Assembly (NCBI GenBank): GCA_013398955.1
Contig: VWPU01002882.1
Coordinates: forward strand, 124,001-188,000
DNA from: Callaeas wilsoni
Lineage: Eukaryota; Chordata; Aves; Passeriformes; Callaeidae
Reading direction: 5' to 3'
DNA: 64,000 nt
Shown: piece by piece, positions 38,761 to 50,500 of the stretch
How positions within the stretch are numbered: the stretch's first letter is position 1
How the letters are laid out: each line of letters begins with the position of its first letter
Made by a program: the position numbers and the translations under genes
The notes under the pieces: model-generated
What the model was told of the DNA's origin: nothing
The model's database searches: none
What the model saw: the letters and a program-made list of their open reading frames with translations, nothing else

Positions 38761-41700
38761 AAGTTATAGATTAGAACTTCAATGCATGATAATGTTTTTA
38801 AAGTCCTGATCAGAGGAATAAAACTGTGGAAGCTCTTCACGTTGAGTTGCAATGGCAAATGCAATCTATTTACTCAACTTGGAATAACCTGCAGAGTTAA
38901 AAGGACTCATTACTAGAATAAAATAACATTTGTTGGAAAACAGTAACAGCTGATATTAGAGACGAACTACAGACTGAGGTTTCCATTTATCTTACCACTA
39001 CACTATCAAAACACAAAACCTCAGTAATAGGATTTTTCTGAATGCAGTATCTATTTCCCAGCAACGCATTTTAGTCACGCAATCAGATTCAGTGAGACAA
39101 CATATCCTTAGGCACGAAAGTGGTATCAACTATGTCTTTGAGCAGGGTTAAATATCATATCTTGTTCGTTGTTTCAAAGGGACAATTTTACCACTAGATA
39201 TTTTTAACTTTGTTTTTATTCTTTTGCTTGGTCAGTGCCAGAAAAAGGATTTTTTTGAATATTAAAATAGTCAGATATGCAGCTATTCCAAGGGTCCATA
39301 ACCTAAACAAAACTTAAACATATTTTGGTAGCTGAATCAAAACTTCTGTATCATGAAGATTATAGGTATAATTCTTTGAAAATAGGTTTTACAGTTATTA
39401 GAAATATAACAACCATTTACTTTAATAAAGTTATTTCTTTCTTATTCATTAGTTCATCTTTTACGTCTTTGTTTCCTAGTAGCTTACTGTGCATCTGTAT
39501 AAAAGGTATGTAGACAGTATGCAAAGGTGCATCCTAATACTGTCTCTAACACCTCCATAATATCTTAATTTTAAATATTCAACTGCATTCTGTAAATAAA
39601 CAAGAATTTAACTGGGGCAAGCAATCATAGACTGAAGGCAATTGACAAAAACATAGGAATGGATAACATTTAGGGGACACAAAGTGAGACTCATCTACAT
39701 ACATTATTTCAAGCCATGTAGATAAATTCCTCTTCTGTAGTAAAATGAGTATTGGTGATTGAGGAATAACATTCCATTTACATGGAATATAGAAACACAT
39801 CCCAGTCCCAGTAATGGGGGAAAAAAATCCCTTGTGTCCAGATTGTATTTGAGTTATGTATGATAATAAATCCTAATTACGGTGAAATTAGGAATAGCAA
39901 GGGGTTGGTACAATGTTCTGCTAGTAGTAGTATCTTTTCTCCACAGGAAATCTTCAAGTTCTGTTTCTGTATGCAACGAGAAGTGATTTTGAGATCTTTG
40001 CTACAACTGAATAGTGAATCAATCTAAATATCTATGAATATCTGCACACACTAAAGGTGTAAATAATTTACTGTAAAGGAGCCTAAGAAAATAGAATTTA
40101 CATCCTTTCATAAACTTTACATGGAAATTTTATTTTCATTTTTCTTTTTTCTCCCAATTGCTTATTATACACAATTTTCATTGTAATTTCCCATAAATAT
40201 ATATGGACAAACTTGACATATTACACAGTAGTACAAGCCTGGAATAGAACTTAATGAACATAAATGCATTTAAATACAATTTAATGAAATGCATAAGCAT
40301 TTTACAGGGTTAATATACATTATGAACAATGAATTTTGTCAGGTCAAAAAAAGGATTTGGCATCTAGAAAGAGATTGTTATTCACTCATATCTCTTTGGA
40401 ACATAAATAGCACCTCTAGCTAATAAATGATTGTCAAAAAAAAAAAAATCTAGCCAATATATTCAAGTAAAAACCATACAGTATTGGAAAATACAGAAAG
40501 GAAGAAACAACTTTATTAGTCAACAACAATGGTTACTTCATGTTTAATTATTGCATAGCAATACCAGGTTCTGTTGATAAACTGCAGATATGGTGAACTT
40601 TCCAAGTAGGCTATAAGTGGAAAATGCAGCTATATCACTCTTCAAGGAAGGGAATTTATGTAAGTGATTAATGTACCACTCTGAAAAAAATCTCCCAGTA
40701 ATTTTAAGGTATAACTTTTTTAAAGAGTGAGAGCCAAATGTAGACTTTTAATGGGCTTGCCTACTTGCAGACAAATTTAAACCACCAAAACCTGTAAAAG
40801 GTATGATACATTGTCAGTGTTTTTAGTGACTAGTGTTCTGGAGAATTTCACATATTAATCTGACAGGAATATTTTTTGCAGACGCTTGAATATTCTCATT
40901 TTCCATACTTGTTACAAGAATATCATGTCCACCAATACTTTGTATGAACTGGTCATACATATCACATTACATGAAAACTCAGTCCATAGTTTGCAGACTG
41001 TTCAGAGATCATTTAGTTAGTATTTCCACAGAAACAACACCCCACCAACAAGTTCACCAACAATGTAGGTTTTGCTGTCTACCTCAGTGAACATTCTCAG
41101 TGATCTTAGGCTGCTTTGAACTGAGTCATGATTGGAAACCAGTGTTATGTAATCCAGCTTGCACTGAAAAAGCTGCAGATTTTCAATGAATTTCTACTAT
41201 AAATAAATCTAGCAAAACCTGAAAAATAACATATAGTCTTACAGAAAAGCTTCAGATTTTTCTGTCATTTGCAGAAGTCTTTTATTTGCTTACAATTATG
41301 TTTCATTTATCAGGCACAATATGCAACTTACTCTAAAGCATTATATATATTTTATATATACACAAATATATATAATATATATAAATTAGAGTTTTATATA
41401 TAGGGGAATACATATATACACACATACCACATCTGCATATATATTCCCTTATATATGTCCATATATACATTCACAGAAGACATAAACCATTTTCTCTGGA
41501 AATAAGAAAAATGAAGGTTATAAACTGCTCAAAGAAAGGAAATAGATAATTTCCTTTGGGGTTAACAGATTTGTTTGGAAATTTATTTAAATATATCTTC
41601 TGTATTTTATAATCTACATTCAGAGTGTATGGTGGGATTTTTTTTTTTAATTTATTTACATAGACTATTAAAATAATACATATAGTGCGTTAATTTAGGG

Positions 41701-44700
41701 ACTAATTTATTAGGAATATTATGAGGGCATAGCAAATTTGCCAGTTGTAGCAAATCTTGCGTTTGCTGTGTTATATCTGACAGTCCTGAGATTTGGAATG
41801 GAGAAAATAAGGCTGAAATCGCCACTGAAGCCACATCACCTCCAATGTCTGATAAAGCTCTTTGATTGATATTTTTATGTTGGCTTTAGTGGACTTTGTA
41901 CTAGGTCCTAGAAGGCAAGAATGGTTTGAAGAATATCTTAGAAGGAACAATCATCTCTGGTTTTGTAAAGAGCATATGAAGAACAATCATCATTTCCTTG
42001 GCCCCAACCTAATATTTTGTGACTACCTCCTTCAACTGCCCCATTAAATAAAAAGCAAGCAAAAATTTGCTATTATTTCTAAATCAGAAACACCATTTTT
42101 TTTTCAGGGATGCAAAATGCAAAATGTTCTGTAATACTTTTAAAAACTGTCTGGATATATTAACTTTATTAATTGCTCTAACTCAGAAATTTTAAGAAAA
42201 CAAAAAAGAAAAGCAGGCCAGCATCTCAGAGAAAGATCAATAGACTTTGGATATCTAAATGAGACTTCGAGTTTTTATACCAGATCAGTCATGCGAAAAC
42301 TTCACAAGTATGGGTTAAGAATAAACATATGCCAACTGATACAAAGATGTGGTCATAGATATGCACTGTCTTAAAAATAGAAGTGTAAGCAGCTTTAAAT
42401 ATTTGGGAGACTTTCTAATAGTCTGTACAGGTTTTACCATTATGCATTTTGTTAACTCTATTCTTCCAGGGTCGTGCAAGACTCCAAACTTCAACTGAGA
42501 GGTAGATGATGAGAAAAATTTGAACTGCAAAACTACAACATGCAAATTGTGCTGAAATCACACAGCAATGCTTATGCAAATTCTAATAAAAAATGTGATA
42601 GTACATGCAAACACTTTCATTATATATATATTTGCACAAGTATCAGAAGTGCACCCACCCCCAAAAAAATCCAAACAGTCTTGTTAAAACTGGTATGCCA
42701 TCTCTGAAAATAATTATTTTAAAATTCCCTTTATATTCCTCTCTGTGAGTAGAAAAATAGTAATCTATAGAGAAACTAACAAAAATTGCCTGATTCAATT
42801 TTGTTATAGGCAAAATTGTCAGTGTCATTTATAGCATGTTCATCTATAAAACTGGTGACTGGCTTTGTTTACTGAAATCCTGATAGCAGCCGAAAATCTG
42901 GCTGCATGTGGTATCTGTAACTCATGTATCCCAGTAATACCTCTCCACTAATATTCACAACCAGACATGAAAGAAGCAAGTGAAAAATGTTGCATTTGGC
43001 AACATGGCAAACGTGGCATTTCAGGAAAAACAACAAGAAAGAATCAAAGATAAGTCACTACATATCCAATCCAAATTTTTTGTGTTACATCAAAATGAAG
43101 TATGTGGTGGTGGAGGTGGAGAACGTTTAAAAGGAACGAGAATTCTCTGGGAGGAAATATCATGTACACATTGCCAAATGTTTTTTAAGCACAGTAGATT
43201 CTGATACGCAACACGACCATTAAAATTCATGTGAATTTTGAATCAATGTCAGTGAAATTGCTGCCATTCACTTCAGCAGTAACTAAAGCTGAACTTCATC
43301 TCGTAAGGACAGAATCACTTATGAAAATCTGTTTGAAGATGAAGTGAGATTTTCCCTAGCTCTGTCAAAACAGTTCACAAAACACACTCCTGAAATAAAA
43401 GCATTGTAGTCTTTCATATAAAAAGATGCTTTTCTGAACTTCATGGAAATACAGAACTAACAGCAACTGCATCCACAGTTCAATGGGGAGAGATGGGAGG
43501 GATGAAATTTTGATACGTTCCTGAAATAGTATTGAGAATTATTACTGAGGAGTCTTTCTCTGGAGTTGGAAAGGGCAATACAGGAGAATTCTCCACCTAA
43601 TAGAGTATATGGCATAAAAAACCCAAAAGAAGGAGAAGTATCTGGATGTGTACTTTAAAACAACTTGAAATTTAACCCTGATATTAAATAGGGAAAAATA
43701 TTATTGATGCTATCCACCTTCCTACTAGTTTTAAAATTTTGGCATTATTCTTCCTAGAAGAGAAAAAGGGTAATCAGTAATACTGTGACAGAGAAATTAA
43801 AAGAATGAAGTATACATGAGTATAAATGACAATGAGACCAATTAAGGATTTGCTTGCACTGACCGAGACTCCAGATTCTTATAGTGCATAAGAGAAGCAT
43901 GTGCTATGAAGTTTGAGCACATTTCTTCATCACTGGTCAGGGGAATGTCTTAGTCCTGACCCTTCAGTGGCTGAAACTGAGGGTGAGGTAATAAGGAGAA
44001 ACCAGAGGAATTTAGAGAGATTATGTATATACCCAGGTCTAATCTAGAAAGCAGAAATGTAATGATAAAATGATTTACAGTACAAATTACAGGTACGTGC
44101 AAGCAATAGTGATATTCAGGAGTTTGAAGGCAACTTATACTCATTTTGCTACTTTGATGCTCAGAATAAAGTTGATTCATGGCAATTTCTTATTATCATT
44201 ACTTTTAGAAATAAGAGCTACCTGTACTAGGCAATTGCTCCTTTAGGACCTGTTATTTGGAAGACACAGGTTTGTAATTTGAGGCAGTTTTTGCATAGAT
44301 ATGGTTCCAATTTTCTTCACTCATTTCTTGACTTTAAGTTCTTTAATATTCAATAGTATCAAGAGTATGCTGATGAGTTTTATTTTCTTGCTATTATTAA
44401 GAGAAAGAGTAATGAAAGAGGTGTAAGGAAATGTTTCACTTGACTCTTCCTACTTTGTATTGCTCCAGTTGCCTGCCACATCATTTTGCCTTATGGGATT
44501 AAAAACTGCACATTGGTGAGTGGTGGTAAAGCAGCTCTTGCACTCCTATTATCTTTTAACATAGTTGGCCAGAGATGAAAGAGTAGCATCTCTGTAGAGT
44601 GTTTATAGAAACTTTTATTTCCTCTGAGACAGTAACAATTTCTGCTACTGGTGGTCAGATGTGTCTGTGGCTCGAGGAATTTTGTTTTTCCCTTATTTCC

Positions 44701-46699
44701 TATGCCATGTTGTTTTGTATTCTGAGATCCTGCATAGAACAGGCAAGTTGCCTGCATATTTCCTGAGAGGCTTTTTTTAATCATAATTTTTCTGAATCCT
44801 TTATTTACTCAACAGCAACTTTTAACAGCCTTCAGTCAAAAGTTGACACTTCTTGTCTTCTACCCTGTATTCTTAATCATGCTGCTTTTTTGCAAAGTGA
44901 TAATAAGCACCTACAATTTTGCCTCAGACATTTTGGTTCAGCTCCTGTATTAACCTCTTTTCAAATAATCTCTGCCTTTCTATCAGCTCCTGTCAAGAGC
45001 AGAGTGATATTCCTGATGACTATTCTTCAGCTAAAATTTCAGTTCGTCTTCACAATCCAGTATTTATAACTGATATTCCTCACCGTATGGAAGTTTAGTG
45101 TCTATGAAACTCATCCATTTCTGGCTATGGGCACACAAGGCCTTCACAGATCCCGGAATTCACTCAGGATGTTTGTAACAGCCGAAAAGAGAGCAATGCT
45201 TTCATGTCATGGGGTGCTGGCAAGGCTAAGGTTCAGAGGGAGGTGCAAGGTATTTGCTTCCTCTCTGAAGCTAGGGGTTGGGAGAGCAACTGTAGTTTTA
45301 CTGGGACTGAATCATTCCCCTTTACACAGTACACAACTTGAATCTGAACATGCAACCCCTATTTTCTCCCAAAACTCTGAAATTCATGTATTTTGTTTCT
45401 GATGCTCCCAAAAAATTACAGGATTTGTTGGAGAAGTTTGGCTTTCCTGAATATAATTAGGTAAAAAGTAGGTTTTAAATTCTGTACCATGCTGAGAGTA
45501 GATTAATGATGTTTCTCCCAAAAACAGTGATGAGAAAATTAAAAAATTCAGCACTACTGTGGAACTTTGTAAGATGATAAACCAGGAAAACAAAGGCAAG
45601 CACTATCAACACTCTTAGAAGAAAAATTAAAATAATATTGAACATAATAACATTAAGAAATAACTTTCTTAAAAGCCCTCTCATATCTACTAGATTTTAC
45701 TATTGATTTTTTTTATTTTGTTATTGGCACTTCAAAGTGTGTTTATCACAGTTAGCTCTCTGTTCAATATATTTCCAACCTTCTGAGATTTAGAAGAGGA
45801 CTAAAATGAATAATATTCTTTTCCTGGAATTGAGTGTAGGTGTATCCTGCATAAACAGTGCATAAATGTTTTATGAATCAGACCCTTAATTTTAACAATT
45901 TCTGAGGCATTTATAAGCATCCCTCCAAAATGAATAGCGCCTTTCCTTACCTAGAAATAGAACAGAAATGATTTCACATATTACCTTCAGAAGCTTTCAC
46001 TTTTAACTTTCAAATGCAATACTAAATGATTTCTCTAAAGTAAATTGTAGATTTACGCTTTCTTTTGTCTAAAGGAAGAGGAACAATTGTGTACATTTTA
46101 ATTCATATGAGTGTCTGCGTGAAATTGTAGACACAAGACTAAACATCCTGCATAAAACTGATATGTCAATACAAAGCTTCCAGACTGGCATTGTCAAGGT
46201 GCCTTGCAGCATTTTTGCTCAAAGCAGCACTACAAAAAAAGAAGTAGGTCTCCACTAAATTCCTGGGAAAGGGAAGTGAGAACTGGTATGAAGCTACCTA
46301 TCTGCAAAGATCTGAAGTTAGATCTTAAACCTCCTCTCAGGAAACCATCAAACAGCTAAAGACTTGTCAATAAAGCCAAGCATCTACTTTGAAGTCATTG
46401 TCATGAAACTGATTAAGGCCACAAAGCCAAGGGTTAGTATCCTTTTAACATCAGCAGATTCTGAATCTAGTCCCTTTAGGAAAATGGCTTCACAGTCTCA
46501 TCCAGATCCTTCAGCTACACAGGAATATATAGTCAAACAAACTAATTGCCACTCTAGTTAGAAATGTGAATCTTGGGTTTAAACCTTTTATGTACAGGCA
46601 GATTTCAGCTTAGTTTGAATTAGCAAGTTGTGAACATCCTTTGTATTCAAATGTATATGTTTAAGTACTATGTAATCAGCTATCACTGGAGGAAACTAC
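38761..46699. other. non-coding region downstream of SLC16A7
   Basis: AT-rich unique DNA with the AT-dinucleotide tract at 41341. Part of the right end may be distal 3' UTR of SLC16A7 if a distal poly(A) site is used. No other gene seen. Confidence 0.55.
41341..41470. repeat. AT-dinucleotide-rich tract
   Basis: About 130 bp of TATATA and TATACACA words with multiple perfect AT palindromes, able to form cruciforms. Confidence 0.85.
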
Positions 46700-47305
46700 T
46701 TCTGGAATATATTATAAATCAGCTTTTCATTGTATTTTAGAGGTGTGTTCACCATTTATTTGTCTCCTACCCTTAACTTTTATATCCATATTATAATTGC
46801 TTATGCAGTCATATTTTTTATCTAGTGGGCGTACAAAAGAGAAGAATGTTTTGGTGTGCTTCGGTCAGGTATTATGTCTCTTTTGAAACAAATCTTTGAC
46901 TTTATGTTCTCTTTAATATTAGTGGTAAGTAGAGTTTGGACAGATTATTTCAATAGACTTTAACCACATCGCAAAGATGAACGCAAGTATCTTCCCAAAT
47001 AAGAGTAGGAGACAACTGTTTGTCATTGGAAGGCTTTATAGCCTGGTTTACCTGACTCTTGATTGTCCAGAGTCAAAATTTAATGTACTCATTTGCACTG
47101 AGTCACTACCTCTGTAATCATAATTTTGTATCGCTGAAATAAATAAACTGTAGATAGTAATTTAGCTTAGAGTCTTGCCATAGGGCAAAAATCTGTTCCC
47201 ATCCAATATTGTGACTGATCATTATTACCACAAAATCTGGCCTGTATCTTGAAGACATATTCCTAATGGAAGTCATAAATGTTGCCTTCTGAGCTGTATT
47301 TCAGA
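46700..47305 (-). other. SLC16A7: probable start of SLC16A7 3' UTR, with candidate poly(A) signals
   Basis: Sequence immediately 3' of the MCT2 stop codon has no coding potential and should be 3' UTR. Read on the minus strand it holds variant hexamers ATTAAA (at 47079-47084 and 46912-46917) and the first canonical AATAAA at 46755-46760, about 550 nt after the stop. Vertebrate SLC16 3' UTRs can be several kilobases long, and more AATAAA matches occur farther left, so the true cleavage site cannot be fixed from sequence alone. The boundary given here is arbitrary. Confidence 0.4.
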
Positions 47306-47577
47306 TTAAATATTGGTTTCTCTTTCTGACGGATCTTCAAGAGCTTTATCAGCTCTGCTGGAAGCATCTTCATTCTCATTGTTTGTTAATGGTTCTGCTT
47401 CCTTTGGGTCAGCATTCTTCTGTGCTTTCAGCTTCTCATCTTCTAACTTCTTTTCTTTTGCCAAAAGCCTGTAGTTGATGGCATTGCCAATGAACAACCA
47501 GATACTGGCCACAGTCACAATCACTCCGCAGACAAAATACATGTACTGATATTCACCAGTAACATCTACTAACCAAC
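47306..47577 (-). CDS. SLC16A7: SLC16A7 last coding exon: TM12 and cytosolic C-terminal tail, with stop
   Basis: The acceptor is TTTGTATTTCAG, and the exon begins by completing a Gly codon, then [16 protein letters not shown]12 follows ([16 protein letters not shown]), then [18 protein letters not shown], a charged tail rich in Lys and Glu ([29 protein letters not shown]), and the ending DPSERETNI before TAA at 47306-47308. The tail is cytosolic in this family. The SERETNI end is the strongest single reason for calling MCT2 rather than another SLC16 paralog. At the exon junction the residue order is GGW-LVD, where the human protein, as I recall it, has AGK-LVD. The 272 coding nt give 89 whole codons plus the stop. 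Confidence 0.96.
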
Positions 47578-50500
47578 CTGAAATACAAAGACAAGAGGAG
47601 AGAAAAAGAGTATTTAGACTAAGATACCAAATATAATCCACATCTTTCCCTTGGAGAAATATCTATATATTTCTTGGTTTTGAAACTGGAGCAGAAACAC
47701 ATTTTCAACATGTTAAAGCTGTCTAACACAGACAGTGGAACTCTTAAAAAACCCCCTGTATTAGTCAAGATAGCAATTGTCATTGAAGATACTGACAATA
47801 ATAAAATATCGAAGAACAAAGTAAGTAAAGCTTAATGAATAATGACAGACAGTTTTTCAGCTCTTTCATTTTCATTCTTTCATTGTCTTATTATTTTATT
47901 CACCTCCTAATTGGGTTTCCTATTGTTTGGAGTGACAGTCTGACACTCACTGAGGCTGCATAAAGGTAATAGGATGAAGAAGTATGTGCCTTTTTTGGCT
48001 GCTGTCTCCGTGCATCAGCTGCCTGCTTTTCATGTTTACTTTCCTGTGACTGGTGAAAGAGATAGAAAGGCTTGTCCCTTCAGCCATCATGCTCAACTGC
48101 TGAGTTTTAAACTCTGAGCCCTGTACCTAAAATTTACATTCAGACCTCTGAGATTAAATTTCTTTATGACAAGGAGAATAAAACATAACAGTTCTTCCAG
48201 TTTATGAGCCATTCCTTCTAAATCTTCCCATCTCCCAAATTAATATTTGTATGTATCTAAGTATTTAGCTCTGAACTTTCCTACACTATAACTGAAAATC
48301 ACAGGGTAACCTGCACACTTCAATTTAGTGTGTATTTAGATGTTTTTACTAGGTTGAAACCATAATGCCAGCCCAATTACCTATTATGGATTTACAAGCC
48401 ATGAAATTATTCCAGACTTTTATTATTTTTCACAAACCTAGTATTAGGAAAAACTGAAATAGCACTGCAAGTGTACAATTCACCTATTAGTGTAAATAGT
48501 GCAATTTTTTATCAATGAGCACTCTCATAAAAAATATATTTAAAAACAAAATTCTGAATTAGCATTGCTTCAGCATACTATTTTAAAGGATATGAACTAG
48601 TCGAAACTGGAGCTTAGCTTTTCCATGTGTTCATCCCCTTTGTTGCCTCTGTTTAACAAGTTAAATCATTATTCATAGTGTTATAGCACAAACAAATGTT
48701 TTCCAAAACTCTTGGAAAGCTAATATATTGAAAAATAAATAACTGTGGAAGCTACTGCTCCATAAATATTATATTTAATATCTTTTGAGTCGATATTGAT
48801 TTAGCACCTGACTGAAAAGGCTGGACTCCAGTGGTTACAAGCTCAGATCCCCCACTAGGTGGCACAGAAGGAGTCTGTGTGAGGATGTATTTTGCTCTAC
48901 GTTTACCAAAGTGGATTTGCATGTTAAATGAGGAGAAAAATATGGAATGTCTTTAGAAGTATTAAAAATTTACTTGTACAAATATTATTGTACTAAAGTG
49001 AGTGGAATTGTTTTGGCATATTTAGAATTGCACACAACAACGCTAATTTCATAGAAATACTGACAGTGATCTGAAGTACTTCTGTATTGATAAATGCTTT
49101 TAGGCACACATAATCTTGCTGACTTCTGAGGCAGTGCTAACGTGGGTACAGTATATTTTCATAAGACTGGCAATCTCACTATCTTTATAGTCTCATATTG
49201 CTGGGCTTATACTGCAACACACACACCAAGATACACACCAACGCTTCTCAATAAAATTTGAGCATCTAATTTTTAAATCTCTTATATCATCAGAAATCTC
49301 AATAATATAAAGCTTACTGTCAGCATTACTGAATAGTGACTAAAAAGCTAGCAAACAGGAAATACTTTCTGAATATACCTTCTGAAAATACTTGTCATCA
49401 TTTTTGCTGCTAGAAGCCCAAGTGTTTTGAATATAGTCTTAATGATACACCTTGGCTCACTTTAAGCTCCCCTTACACTTCAAAGAGAGAAGCTGGCGAC
49501 ATTGACATCTTTCAGTCAGTTCACACTCTGAATTACCTTGCCCACATCTATTGGCTATGGAAACAGGCTAAAGGACTGGCTGTGAGCAGAGCTGGGGTGT
49601 GAAACCATGCCAGGGTGCAATGCTCCATAGCACCATGATGGAATCCCACCATGTGTGCATCCTGCCTAAAATGCTGAGCATGCTTGTCTTCCTTCTGACA
49701 CTCTCCTGTTAGTTTTTTCTCTCTGGGAATGCCAGTTTTCTCTGTTTAGATAAATAAAGGTTGGTTAAGCAAGCATAAGTGAGCACTCTTCAAGTTGACC
49801 CTAGGCTGGGGAAAAGTAACTGATGCAGTTATTTTTTACTATCAGGCTATTATGATACATTTCTAGTCACAGTGAAAGCATTAAATAACATTAAGAACAA
49901 TGCTTATATTAATTCAATGTTAGATTGCAAGATTATGCTGTAACGTCTGAAAAAAAATGGAAAGAAATAGATTCTTACCTCCTAGAGGAGGGCCTATGAG
50001 CACAGGGCAACATTCCACAATGGTGACAAGTCCCACTGCACTGGAAAATCGGGCAGCTCCAACAAGGTCCATCAATGTCTCAAAAAGAACGCTGCTAACC
50101 ATTCCAAATGCAAACCCAAAAAATACAGCATATATCACCAAGCCAGTGTAATTTTTTGCCAGAGGGCACAAGATATGACAGACACCATTGTACAAGACAG
50201 CAAAACTAAAAAAATACTGAATCTTTGGCCGGATAAACCTGGAGTTTGCTACAAGTCCCATGGAAGGCCTAGCAAACATGTCTACAAATGCTAAGATAGA
50301 GAGCAAAAAAGCTGCAGAATATTCATCAATTCCCTTGTGCTTGGCATAAGGAGCCAAGAACACTATTGGAGCAAAGAAACCAATAAACATAATGACATTT
50401 CCTGACAAATATATCAGAAACCCTCTGTGTTTGAAGAGAGACAGATCCAGATACTTATTCATAGTTTGCCAACAAGACTTCTTGTTGTTTTTGTGCAAAG

